Made by a program: the position numbers and the translations under genes. Under the pieces are notes generated by a model. That model did no database searches. It was not told where the DNA came from and saw only the letters and a program-made list of their open reading frames with translations. Shown in pieces: positions 11,815-22,539 of a stretch of 64,000 nucleotides of DNA (position 1 is its first letter; every line of letters begins with the position of its first letter). Source of the DNA: Bufo bufo (lineage: Eukaryota > Chordata > Amphibia > Anura > Bufonidae); the NCBI RefSeq assembly GCF_905171765.1, contig NC_053391.1:688009257-688073256 (forward strand), given 5' to 3'.

Positions 11815-13254
11815 TGTAGTCACACTATGGAGGTCTCTACTGTAAGAGCGGTCACACTATGGAGGACTCTACTGTAAGAGCGGTCACACTATGGAGATCT
11901 GTACTGTAAGAGGAGTCACACTATAAAGGTCTGTACTGTAAGAGCGGTCACACTATGGAGGTCTGTACTGTAAGAGCAGTCACACTATGGAGGTCTCTAC
12001 TGTAAGAGCGGTCACACTATGGAGGTCTCTACTGTAAGAGCAGTCACACTATGGAGATCTCTACTGTAAGAACTGTGACACTATGGAGGTCTCTACTGTA
12101 AGAGCAGACACACTATGAAGGATTCTACTGTAAGAGCAGTCACACTATGGAGGTCTCTACTGTAAGAGCTGTCACACTATGGAGGTCTCTACTGTAAGAG
12201 CAGTCACACCATGGAGGTCTGTACTGTAAGAGCGGTCACACTATGGAGGTCTCTACTGTAAGAGCGGTCACACTATGGAGGTCCCTACTGTAAGAGCAGT
12301 CAAACTATGGAGATCTCTACTGTAAGAGCAGACACACTATGGAGGTCTCTACTGTAAGAGCAGTCACACTATGGAGATCTCTACTGTAAGAACTGTGACA
12401 CTATGGAGGTCTCTACTGTAAGAGCAGACACACTATGGAGGTCTCTACTGTAAGAGCAGTCACACTATGGAGATCTCTACTGTAAGAGCGGTCACACTAT
12501 GGAGGTCTCTACTGTAAGAGCAGTCACACTATGGAGGTCTGTACTGTAAGAGCGGTCACACTATGGAGGTCTCTACTGTAAGAGCGATCACACTATGGAG
12601 GTCTGTACTGTAAGAGCGGTCACACTATGGAGGTCTCTACTGTAAGAGCAAACACACTATGGAGGTCTCTACTGTAAGAGCAGTCACACTATGGAGGTCT
12701 GTACTGTAAGAGCAGTCACACTATGGAGGTCTCTACTGTAAGAGCAGTCACACTATGGAGGTCTCTACTGTAAGAGTAGTCACACTATGGAGGTCTCTAC
12801 TGTAAGAGGAGTCACACTATGGAGGTCTCTACTGTAAGAGCAAACACACTATGGAGGTCTCTACTGTAAGAGCAGTCACACTATGGAGGTCTGTACTGTA
12901 AGAGCAGTCACACTATGGAGGTCTCTACTGTAAGAGCAGTCACACTATGGAGGTCTCTACTGTAAGAGTAGTCACACTATGGAGGTCTCTACTGTAAGAG
13001 CAGTCACACTATGGAGGTCTCTACTGTAAGAGCAGTCACACTATGGAGATCTCTACTGTAAGAGCGGTCACACTATGGAGGTCTCTACTGTAAGAGAAGT
13101 CACACTATGGAGATCTCTACTGTAAGAGCAGTCACACTATGGAGGTCTCTACTGTAAGAGCAGTCACACTATGGAGGTCTGTACTGTAAGAGCAGTCACA
13201 CTATGGAGGTCTCTACTGTAAGAGCAGTCACACTATGGAAGTCTCTACTGTATG
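11815..13254. repeat. 32-bp minisatellite, about 45 copies
   Basis: Tandem array with consensus unit CACTATGGAGGTCTCTACTG followed by TAAGAGCAGTCA. Successive units start 32 bp apart (for example 11883 and 11915). Variation is mostly single-base (GCGG/GCAG, GGTCT/GATCT, TCTCT/TCTGT). The array ends abruptly at TACTGTATGGCTG. It lies about 290 bp beyond the stop codon of the odorant receptor gene. Confidence 0.95.
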
Positions 13255-13515
13255 GCTGTTTCATGGCTGAGCTCTTGTTGCTTCTGGCCTTTTTTGCTTA
13301 TCATTACAGAACATACATGATCTGCGATCATCAAATATGGCAAAAAATTTTAGAAAATCTGAGGTGACAATCATTGAGCTCTCCAGTATTCTTATCGATG
13401 GGGATTTCCTGATGTTATAATCCTGCTATCATTCTGAGTGACTCGTAGTGATCTTTCTGCCACAAAAGTATCCATTTATATGAGAAGTTGAGAAGAGTGT
13501 TCTTTTATACAGTCC

Positions 13516-13521
13516 TTTATT
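13516..13521 (-). terminator. AATAAA polyadenylation signal of the receptor gene
   Basis: TTTATT on the forward strand reads AATAAA on the reverse strand, 26 nt downstream of the receptor stop codon. The short distance is plausible for a compact 3' UTR, but the hexamer is common in AT-rich DNA. Confidence 0.45.
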
Positions 13522-13546
13522 GGAATAATTATAATTTTTCCAAACC

Positions 13547-14476
13547 TCATTGTGGACGACAGACATGAGTTATTGTGGAATAATTTCTTATATGTTTTTG
13601 AAAAACTTCATCTCTTACTCCATAGATCAGGGGACTGAGGAATCTGGGCACACATGTGAACAAAACGTAGTTTGTAAATATTAACAGGTACGTGTAATTC
13701 ATTACATAGATCTCAGTTACAGTGGAGATGAAGGCGACCAGACATAATAAGAGTTGGAAGGCATGGAGCATCACAGTTTTACCAGCTTTAAGGGCTGAAG
13801 AACGACTAGATCCGACCCTCCTGGCAACCAACATGACATTAATGTAGGTAAATACAATGATCAAGGCCACCATGGTGAAGCTGAAAATATTGATGAAGGT
13901 GCCAATCTGGCCTATTACGGGGCTTATCCTCAGCATTGGACTATCACACAACACATAAAGAGAATATAAGGTTCTGTCTGCTAAGCACATTGCTATAATG
14001 AAGTTTACAAGACATAGAGACAACCCTATGATCCAGATTACAGCAATTGCATATTTTGCTCTCCTTGGTGTACAAAACTGTAAGTGTCTCAATGGGAAAC
14101 ATATGGCTATGTAACGTTCTAGAGACATGAGGGCCAGGTTGTATGGGGTCAATAGAAAGACACAGCCGCCCAAGGTACTAAAAACGAAACAGAATATTAT
14201 AGGGAAGTATACTGAATACATATTGGACACAACAAGGAAATTTGCGAAAAAGATATACAATGTGTCATTGATGAGCATATGAACAAAGAGGATGTATCGA
14301 GGATCCTCCTGCATATGAGGAGTTGAGAAGAAGACCTTCAGCATAATGGCAATAAAATAGAAGAATATGGTGAAACACAAAAGGGAAACAATCACGAAAA
14401 GAATTTGGGCAACATCATCAACCTTATGAGAGAACATCAGGGTAACATTCCCAGGAACAGATGTGGAATTCTCCAT
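13547..14476 (-). CDS. Odorant receptor 131-2-like, single-exon GPCR
   Basis: A 309-residue seven-transmembrane receptor expected in the plasma membrane of olfactory neurons, coupling odorant binding to a G protein. I start at the ATG at 14476 (MENSTSV...) rather than the in-frame ATG 31 codons upstream, because this gives the usual short N-terminus with two N-glycosylation sequons (NST, NVT) and normal length. Diagnostic stretches are LINDTLYIFF (TM2), MSLERYIAICFPLRH at the end of TM3 (the E-R-Y form of the DRY motif), the KAGKTVMLHAFQLLLC region before TM6, and FLSPLIYGVRD in TM7. The frame is intact and uninterrupted, as expected for this intronless family. It lies alone among repeats; no neighbouring receptor is present. 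The class call comes from recognising the family, not from a search. Confidence 0.85.
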   Translation of the reverse strand: MENSTSVPGNVTLMFSHKVDDVAQILFVIVSLLCFTIFFYFIAIMLKVFFSTPHMQEDPRYILFVHMLINDTLYIFFANFLVVSNMYSVYFPIIFCFVFSTLGGCVFLLTPYNLALMSLERYIAICFPLRHLQFCTPRRAKYAIAVIWIIGLSLCLVNFIIAMCLADRTLYSLYVLCDSPMLRISPVIGQIGTFINIFSFTMVALIIVFTYINVMLVARRVGSSRSSALKAGKTVMLHAFQLLLCLVAFISTVTEIYVMNYTYLLIFTNYVLFTCVPRFLSPLIYGVRDEVFQKHIRNYSTITHVCRPQ

Positions 14477-14649
14477 TGAAATCTTGATGGTGGCAATTCT
14501 TCTAGATCTCAAACAAAAACATGACAGTGTTGGGCTTGTCAAATGTCTAGAATACATAGATGTCTGCATTATTAGTCATTTTGACTTCTTTTGTGCTGTA
14601 CCAACTTCTATAATGAGTATCTATCTACTTGTCAGGTTAACTTCTGCCC

Positions 14650-14880
14650 AGCCACGCCCACTGTGAAGGAGCCCAGCACCGCCCGCATCCTCCAAATCTC
14701 ATCCTTGCTCCTCAACGTCACAAAGTTAGAGCGCCGTAATCTCGCAGCTAGCGCATGCGCAGTTCGTTCCCTGAGGCACTGCGAGCTATGGGGAATGTAT
14801 ATTGTGGACGTGCTAGCGGCGATCTAGCAGCGCATGGCCGCAGCTCTATAGGCAAAATCCAGGTGACAGAATCCCTTTAA
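14650..14880. repeat. Possible small TTAA-type repeat
   Basis: Ends in AGGTGACAGAATCCCTTTAA at 14880, the style of terminus seen in amphibian MITEs that duplicate TTAA, and holds a GC-rich core (CTAGCGCATGCGCAG). I could not place the other end, so the boundaries are uncertain. Confidence 0.3.
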
Positions 14881-14895
14881 AGATGGTCATATACA

Positions 14896-15211
14896 TTAAG
14901 GGGGTTATCCGATTTCTCAAACAAGATTTCTCCCTGTACACGGATGAAAACATCTGGTGTCGGGTGGGGAGCAGCCAACGGCAGACGGGGACTAGCCTCT
15001 CTAGCATTGCAGGTGACACTAGGGAGGTTTGTCCCTGTCCCCGCCTGCCATTGGCTGTTCCCCCCTGACACCGGATGTTTTCATCCATGTACAGGGAAAA
15101 GCAGCTGCGGTACCGGGACCAGGAGCGGTGCAGGGAGCAGGGTAAGTATATTACCTGTGAGGGGCCCGGCACATGGGGAGGGCTGTTTGAGAAATTGGAT
15201 AACCCCTTTAA
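14896..15211. mobile_element. MITE with TTAA target and 27-bp inverted termini
   Basis: The left end TTAAGGGGGTTATCC...CTCAAAC (14896) matches the reverse complement of the right end (to 15211) at 25 of 27 positions. Both outer ends are TTAA, the target duplication of Kolobok/T2 and piggyBac elements. The interior also contains an inverted pair around ACGGATGAAAACATC (14940) and GATGTTTTCATCC (15074), so the element folds back on itself. No coding sequence; it would depend on a transposase elsewhere. Confidence 0.8.
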
Positions 15212-15941
15212 GGAGACTGTAATAAATGTGTCCTTTCATTCCAGCCATTGATGGGCTTCAACCTGATACTGCTAACTCTGGCCATACCTTTGTCTAGAAC
15301 AATGGTCTTCAACTTATATCTCTCCAGTGCAACAGGCTGGATATGGCAAAAGAGACACAAACTTGGAACGGGTCACTGACATCTATCACCTATATATTCA
15401 GTATCTGCATGCAAGTTAATGGATACTCACAGTTCTATAGTCAGCATTACAGTGTAGACACATGAGGGCTTCAGCTGCTCTTCTCTGAGGTTTCGGCAGG
15501 GTGCACATATTTATAGTTGCAGGGGGAACCTCCCTGTAGAGTGAGATGTCCCTGGGTTCAAGTAGTTAACAAGTGCCATTTATAATTATAACACCAGATA
15601 AACAGAAAGCTATTTCTGTATCTTAGTTTCAAGGAACTAAATGAGCCACTGGAGATTCTGCTCAAAGTTCCTTCACTAACTTGGTTCAGTTTATGTGCAT
15701 CTGTCTGCAGATTTGTACCTATGAGACTGGCTGACCTGTTATATGTGCACTTGGCAGCTGAAGGCATCTGTGTTGGTCCCATATTCATATGTGTCCGCAT
15801 TGTTAAGAAAAAATATGTATTAATATATGCAAAGGATTCTCTAGGAGTAACTGGGACATTGCCATTAAACCTAGAGGCTCAGCTCTAGGTTTCACCATCT
15901 CCACTTTGATTGACAGGGCCAGGCAGTTATAACGTCATCAA
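15212..15941. other. No recognisable gene; unclassified intergenic DNA
   Basis: I see no coding frame, tRNA or clear repeat boundary. A short inverted pair (ACCTAGAGGC / GCTCTAGGT) sits near 15870-15890, just before the next MITE. Confidence 0.4.
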
Positions 15942-16165
15942 TAGAGATGAGCGAAGTTTTCAAATATTCGATTCGGTCGCTTCGCCAAATTTCTCCAAGA
16001 AATTTGCTTCCTTACAACTTAATTTGTCACGAAGTGAGTTAAATCAGGTCTATCACGGCCCGCAGTCAAACTTTATGGAGAATGAATCTCGATGTAGATC
16101 ACTGTGCAGTGCAGCAACATGCATAGGTAGTCCTTTCTGATAGTGAAACAGTTACTGTGCGTTAG
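15942..16165 (+). mobile_element. hAT-type MITE fragment, left flank of the gypsy insertion
   Basis: Begins TAGAGATGAGCGAAGTTTTC, the hAT-type terminus shared with the element at 41061, followed by a CTTCGCCAAATTTC motif common to both. No matching 3' terminus is seen before the gypsy LTR. Confidence 0.6.
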
Positions 16166-16170
16166 AATTA

Positions 16171-16700
16171 TGTCACGGATGAAGTTAGCAGATAGCTGGA
16201 ACATATAATTAAACGAGCGACTGGCTTGATCCCAAACTAAGGAGCTTATAGGTGAGCCCTATAAAACCCTAAGAGCTCTCCCTGACTGCTATGCACATGC
16301 AAGGGTCTGTATGGTAGACGATTGCATGCCTTCGTGCCTAATACTGTGTGACACCTGAAAACCCTATAATAGTGAGGGGACACGACCACCGGCTCCCTGC
16401 ACTTAATACGGACGGAGTCAGGGTCACCTAGAATCAAGCCAGCAAGGAAACACAATAAAGTAAATGACTTATCTGTACAAACAGCAAAAGCAGCCTCCAG
16501 CAGTGAACACCTCATCCAGGAAGTAGTATAAACCGCAAAGTGAGGCAGTATGGGAGGGAATATAAAGGGAGATGATTAGTCTAAATAGGTGACACCTGGG
16601 AGAAGGAAAGGAGATGACAAAGTGAAACCAAAACAAAGAAGGTCATGCAAGAGGTAGAGAAGGACGTCTGCCAGACCTTCTCACAGAACAGGCGAAGACA
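16171..16700 (-). repeat. Gypsy 3' LTR
   Basis: 530 bp, pairs end to end with 40528-41057. By eye there are about 30 differences (roughly 6%), most in the half nearer 16700. The gypsy pol frame reads about 58 bp into this LTR before its stop at 16643. Confidence 0.93.
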
Positions 16701-17083
16701 GTACCCCTCCCTCTACGGGTGGACTCCGGACACTCAGAGCCCACCTTCTCAGGATGAGACCTATGGAAAGCCCTGATGAGACGAGTGGCCTTAATGTCCG
16801 CCACTGGGACCCACATCCTCTCCTCAGGACCATAACCCTCCCAATGAACGAGGTACTGAAGAGAACCGCGGATAATGCGAGAATCCACAATCCTAGAGAC
16901 CTGAAATTCAAGATTACCGTCAACAATAATCGGAGGAGGCGGCAAAGAGAAGGGTACAGTGGGTTGGACATAAGGTTTTAATAGGGACTTATGAAAAACA
17001 TTATGGATCTTCCAAGTCTGAGGAAGATCAAGACGGAAGGCAACGGGATTGACGAGGGACAAGATCTTGTAAGGCCCAATAAA
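16643..17083 (-). pseudogene. Gypsy pol C-terminus with chromodomain
   Basis: Continuation of the integrase frame beyond the hAT-A insertion: FIGPYKILS at the insertion site, then LPQTWKIHNVFHKSLLKPY (integrase C-terminal GPY/F-type region). A chromodomain follows (VSRIVDSRIIRGSLQYLVHW and EGYGPEERMWVPVADI) with the aromatic Y, W and W positions typical of the fold. The chromodomain identifies the element as a chromovirus and would direct integration toward particular chromatin. The segment itself is open; only the transposon separates it from the rest of pol at 22540. Confidence 0.88.
16701..16715 (-). promoter_or_regulatory. Polypurine tract of the gypsy element
   Basis: On the reverse strand the bases just before the 3' LTR read AGAGGGAGGGGTAC, a purine-rich run placed as expected for the plus-strand primer of LTR-retrotransposon reverse transcription. 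Confidence 0.7.
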
Positions 17084-17227
17084 CTTAGGACTAGGGATGA
17101 GCAAACCCAAACTGTAAAAGTCGTAAAAGTCTGGGTTCGGGTTCGGTGTTCGGCGCTTTCTTGGCGCTTTTTGAAAAGCTGCAAAGCAGCCAATCAACAA
17201 GCGTCATACTACTTGCCCCAAGAGGCC

Positions 17228-17298
17228 ATCACAGCCATGACTACTATTGGCATGGCTGTGATTGGCCAGTGCAGCATGTGACCCAGCCTCTATTTAAG
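17228..17298 (+). promoter_or_regulatory. Subterminal hairpin plus TATA-like box, hAT-A copy 2
   Basis: Inverted repeat ATCACAGCCATGAC / GGCATGGCTGTGAT (one mismatch) around a 7-nt loop, then GATTGGCCAG and TATTTAAG at 17291-17298, about 830 bp before the transposase ATG. Same layout as copies 1 and 3. Confidence 0.5.
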
Positions 17299-18125
17299 CT
17301 GGAGTAACGTAGCGCCGCACGTCACTCTGCTCTGAACAATGTAGGGATAGGATGCAGCTGCTGCTGTTAGGGCGAGATTAGACAGTGATTTACTTTATGA
17401 AGTGATCGATATACAGCTGTGTATCATACAACCTCTGCTATTCAATTGCTCACTGTTTTAAGGCTGCCCAGAGCGTTTTTCAGTCACTTTTTTCTGGGGT
17501 GATCGGCGGCCATTTTGTGTCTTGTGGTGCGCCAGCACAAGCTGCCACCAAGTCCATTTTTAACCATCAATAGTGTGTTGTTTTTTTTGCTATATCCTAC
17601 ATCAGGGGCTTGGCTGTGCTTGCTATTTTATTGAGGGGTAAAATATAATTGCCAAAGCAAATAATAGCAGTACCCTAAATCTGGTGTTTCAGCTGTGGCT
17701 AGCCAATTGTAATACTGTCTGCTGTCTGCCGAAGCACAGTTTTTGTTCTGGGTTGAATACAATTCCCAACTTAGCAATTCCCTAAATCAGTGGTTTCTGC
17801 TGTATCAGGCCAAGTTTAAATCTATCCATAAAAGGGTATATTAGATTGAAGGTGCAGATAGGGTCATCCTCAATAACTTCACACGCTACCGTGCATTTCC
17901 AAGTCTAATTCTGTCCGTAAAAGGGATACCTGTCATCCAGCGCCTAAATACTAGGCCTGCAATTTATATTCAGCTAAATCTGTCGTTACTGCTGTGCCTG
18001 TATTAGTGTAATACGGTAACTAAATAGATAGCCAGATAGTGTTAGGTGCCTGTAAAAAAAGGCCTGAATTTGAATTCAATACATTGGCCCGAATAATATT
18101 TTTCTTATTGTGGTGAACGGTAACA

Positions 18126-21100
18126 ATGAGGAAAACATCTAGTAAGGGATGCGGACATGGTCGTGGTGGTGTTAGTGGACCCTCTGGTGCTGGGAGAGGA
18201 CGTGGCCATTCTGCCACAGCCACACGTCCTAGTGAACCAACTACCTTAGGTCCCAGTAGCAGCCAGAATTTACAGCGATATTTGGTGGGGCCCAATGCCG
18301 TTCTAAGGATGGTAAGGCCTGAGCAGGTACAGGCATTAGTCAATTGGGTGGCCGACAGTGGATCCAGCACGTTCACATTATCTCCCACCCAGTCTTCTGC
18401 AGAAAGCGCACAGATGGCGCCTGAAAACCAAGCCCATCAGTCTGTCACATCACCCCAATGCATATCAGGGAAACTGTCTGAGCCTCAAGTTATGCAGCAG
18501 TCTCTTATGCTGTTTGAAGACTCTGCTGCCAGGGTTTCCCAAGGGCATCCACCTAGCCCTTCCCCAGGGGTGGAAGAGATAGAATGCACTAACGCACAAC
18601 CACTTATGGTTCCTGATGAGGACATGGGAATACCACCTCAGCAAGTCTCTGATGATGACGAAACACAGGTGCCAACTGCTGCTGCAGTGTGCAGACTGAA
18701 CAGGAGGTCAGGGAGGAAGACTGGGTAGAAGACGATGCAGGGGACGATGAGGTCCTAGACCCCACGTGGAATGAAGGTCATGCCACTGAATTTCAGAATT
18801 CGGAGGAAGAGGCAGTGGTGAGACCGAGCCAACAGCGTAGCAAAAGAGGGAGCAGTGGGCAAAAGCAGAACACCCGCCGCCAAGAGAGTCCGTCTGCTAC
18901 TGGCCACTGCCATCTGGGACCGAGCACACCAAAGGCAGCTTCAAGGAGTTCCCTGGCGTTGCAGTTCTTCAAACAATGTGCTGACGACAAGACCCGAGTG
19001 GTTTGCACGCTGTGCCATCAGAGCCTGAAACGAGGCATTAACGTTCTGAACCTTAGCACAACCTGCATGACCAGGCACCTGCATGCAAAGCATGAACTGC
19101 AATGGAGTAAACACCTTAAAAACAAGGAACTCACTCAGGCTCCCCCTGCTACCTCTTCTGCTGCTGCCGCCGCCTCGGCCTCTTCCTCCGCCTCTGGAGG
19201 AACGTTGGCACCTGCCGCCCAGCAAACAGAGGATGTACCACCAACACCACCACCTCCGTCACCAAGCATCTCAACCATGTCACATGGCAGCGTTCAGCTC
19301 TCCATCTCACAAACATTTGAGAGAAAGCGTAAATTCCCACCTAGCCACCCTCGATCCCTGGCCCTGAATGCCAGCATTTCTAAACTACTGGCCTATGAAA
19401 TGCTGTCATTCAGGCTGGTGGACACAGACAGCTTCAAACAGCTCATGTCACTTGCTGTCCCACAGTATGTTGTTCCTAGCTGCCACTACTTCTCCAAGAG
19501 AGCCGTGCCTTCCCTGCACAACCAAGTGTCCGATAAAATCAAGTGTGCACTGCGCAACGCCATCTGTGGCAAGGTCCACCTAATCACAGATACGTGGACC
19601 AGTAAGCACGGCCAGGGACGCTATATCTCCCTAACTGCACACTGGGTAAATGTAGTAGCGGCTGGGCCCCAGGCGAAGAGCTGTTTGGTGCACGTCCTTC
19701 CGCCGCTAAGGATCGCAGAGCAACATTCTTTGCCTCCTGTTTCCTCCTCCTCCTACTCGGCTTCCTCCTCCTCTTCTTCCACCTGCTCATCCAGTCAGCC
19801 ACACACCTTCACCACCAACTTCAGCACAGCCCGGGGTAAACGTCAGCAGGCCATTCTGTAACTCATATGTTTGGGGGACAGGCCCCACACCGCACAGGAG
19901 TTGTGGCGGGGTATAGAACAACAGACCGACGAGTGGTTGCTGCCGGTGAGCCTCAAACCCGGCCTGGTGGTGTGCGATAATGGGCAAAATCTCGTTGCAG
20001 CTCTGGGACTAGCCGTTTTGACGCACATCCCTTGCCTGGCGCATGTGCTGAATTTGGTGGTGCAGAAGTTCATTCACAACTACCCCGACATGTCAGAGCT
20101 GCTGCATAAAATGCGGGCCGTCTGTGCGTGCTTCCGGCGTTCACATCCTGTCGCTGCTCGCCAGTCTGCGCTACAGCGTAACTTCGGCCTTCTTGCTCAC
20201 CGCCTCATATGCGACGTGCCCACCAGGTGGAACTCCACCTTGCACATGCTGGACAGACTGTGCGAGCAGCAGCAGGCCATAGTGGAGTTTCAGCTGCAGC
20301 ACACACGGGTCCGTCGCACTGCGGAACAGCACCACTTCACCACCAATGACTGGGCCTCCATGCGAGACCTGTGTGCCCTATTGCGCTGTTTCGAGTACTC
20401 CACCAACATGGCCAGTGGCGATGATGCCGTTATCAGCGTTACAATACCACTTCTATGTCTCCTTGAGAAAACACTTAGGGCGATGATGGAAGAGGAGGTG
20501 GCCCAGGAGGAGGAGGAGGATGAAGAGGGGTCATTTTTAGCACTTTCAGGCCAGTCTCTTCGAAGTGACTCAGAGGGAGGTTTTATGCAACAGCAGAGGC
20601 CTGGTACAAATGTGGCCAGACAGGGCCCACTACTGGAGGACGAGGAGGACGAGGATGAGGAGGAGGTGGAGGAGGATGAGGATGAAGAATGTTCACAGCG
20701 GGGTGGCACCCAACGCAGCTCGGGCCCATCACTGGTGAGTGGCTGGGGGGAAACGCAGGACGATGACGATACGCCTCCCACAGAGGACAGCTTGTCCTTA
20801 CTTCTGGGCAACCTGGCACACATGAGCGACTACATGCTGCAGTGCTTGCGCAACGACAGCAGAGTTGCCCACATTTTAACGTGTGCGGACTACTGGGTTG
20901 CCACCCTGCTGGATCCCCGGTATAAAGACAATGTGCCCACCTTACTTCCTGCACTGGAGCGTGATAGGAAGATGCGCGAGTACAAGCGCACATTGGTAGA
21001 CGCGCTACTGAGAGCATTCCCAAATGTCACAGGAGAACAAGTGGAAGCCCAAGGCAAAGGCAGAGGAGGAGCAAGAGGTCGCCGACGCAGCTGTGTCACA

Positions 21101-21442
21101 GTTGTGGAGATGTGGAAAAGTTTTGTCACCACGCCACAGCTAACTGCACCACCAACTGATACGAAACGTGTTAGCAGAAGGCAACATTTCACTAACATGG
21201 TGGAACAGTACCTGTGCACACCCCTCCACGTACTGACTGATGGTTCGGCCCCAGTCAACTTCTGGATCTCCAAATTGTCCACGTGGCCAGAGCTAGCCTT
21301 TTATGCCTTGGAGGTGCTGGCCTGCCCGGCGGCCAGCGTTTTGTCTGAACGTGTATTCAGCACGGCAGGGGGCGTCATTACAGACAAACGCAGCCTGTCT
21401 ACAGCCAATGTGGACAAGCTGACGTTCATAAAAATGAAATAA
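18126..21442 (+). pseudogene. hAT transposase (BED finger type), copy 2, two main lesions
   Basis: The ATG at 18126 (MRKTSSKG) opens a frame that would give about 1100 residues. Order: basic Gly/Arg N-terminus; BED zinc finger (CTLCHQ...HLHAKH, near 19000-19095); Ala/Ser/Pro linker; catalytic core with TDTWTSKHGQGRY (near 19590), VCDNG (near 19975), CLAHVLNLVV and TRWNST; acidic Glu/Asp insert; LLDPRYKD; hATC dimerisation domain (SVLSERVFSTAGG, near 21330). Relative to copy 3, a 7-bp deletion near 18685 shifts the frame and a Lys codon is TAA at 19859-19861. The frame also stops about 11 codons early (TAA where copy 4 has CAG before AWIPQDL). hAT transposases act as oligomers through the hATC domain; this copy cannot make a full protein. 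Confidence 0.92.
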
Positions 21443-21604
21443 GCATGGATCCCACAGGACCTGTCCATCCCTTGTGCAGATTAGACATTTATAACTACCT
21501 CCCCTTAACCATATATTATTGTACTCCAGGGCACTTCCTCATTCAATCCTCTTTTTATTTTCATTTTACCATTATATTGCGGGGCAACCCAAAGTTGAAT
21601 GAAC

Positions 21605-22256
21605 CTCTCCTCTGTCTGGGTGCCGGGGCCTAAAAATATCTGACAATGGCCTGTTCCAGTGGTGGGTGACATGAAGCCTGATTCTCTGCTATGACATGAA
21701 GCCTGATTCTCTGCTATGGGACCTCTCTCCTCTGTATGGGTGCCGGGGCCTAAATATCTGACAATGGCCTATTCCAGTGTTGGGTGACGTGAAGCCTGAT
21801 TCTCTGCTATGACATGAAGCCTGATTCTCTGCTATTGGACCTCTCTCCTTTGTCTGGGTGCCGGGGCCTAAAAATATCTGACAATGGCCTGTTCCAGTGG
21901 TTGGTGACATGAAGCCTGATTCTCTGCTATGACATGAAGCCTGATTCTCTGCTATGGGACCTCTCTCCTCTGTCTGGGTGCTGGGGCCTAAATATCTGAC
22001 AATGGCCTGTTCCAGTGTTGGGTGACGTGAAGCCTGATTCTCTGCTATGACATGAAGCCTGATTCTCTGCTATGACTTGAAACCTGATTCTCTGGTATGA
22101 CATGAAGCCTGATTCTCTGCTATGGGACCTCTCTCCTCTGTCTGGGTGCCGGGGCCTAAATATCTGACAATGGCCTGTTCCAGTGGTGGGTGACGTGAAG
22201 CCTGATTCTCTGCTATGACATGAAGCCTGATTCTCTGCCATGAGACCTCTCTCCAA
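21605..22256 (+). repeat. ~120-bp tandem array, hAT-A copy 2
   Basis: Five or so units containing CTCCTCTGTCTGGGTGCC, TGACAATGGCCT and TGAAGCCTGATTCTCTGCTA, the reverse complement of the array in copy 1. Some units gained or lost the CATGAAGCCTGATTCTCTG sub-repeat. Directly downstream of the transposase. Confidence 0.9.
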
Positions 22257-22539
22257 TTGATATTGGTTAATTTTAATTTATTTTATTTTTATTTTAATTC
22301 ATTTCCCTAACCACATTTGTTTGCAGGGGATTTACCTACATTTTGCTGCCGTTTGCAGCCCTCTAGCCCTTTCCTGGGCTATTTTACAGCCTTTTTAGTG
22401 CCGGAAAGTTTGGGTCCCCATTGACTTCTATGGGGTTCGGGGCGAAGTTCGGGTCGAGTTCGGATCCCGAACCCGAACATTTCCGGGAAGTTCGGCCGAA
22501 CTTCTCGAACCCGAACATCTAGGTGTTCGCTCAACTCTA

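Larger units (their letters stand above)
17092..22539 (+). mobile_element. hAT-A DNA transposon, copy 2, full length
   Basis: 5448 bp from TAGGGATGAGCAAACCC to the inverted terminus ...GTTCGCTCAACTCTA. Perfect 8-bp target duplications CTTAGGAC lie at 17084-17091 and 22540-22547, the hAT signature. It interrupts the gypsy pol frame; the frame resumes on the other side without loss. The order is 5' subterminal hairpin and TATA-like box, ~1 kb leader, transposase (18126-21442), 120-bp-type tandem array, and a GTTCGGGTTCG-rich 3' end. It is the best reference copy for family length in this window. Confidence 0.96.

Noticed and set aside
11815..13254. CRISPR-like regular array
   Set aside because: The repeats are contiguous with no unique spacers, and the genome is eukaryotic; it is a minisatellite.
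14477..14569. N-terminal extension of the odorant receptor to the ATG at 14569
   Set aside because: The extra 31 residues are unlike receptor N-termini and the downstream ATG gives normal length and two glycosylation sites.
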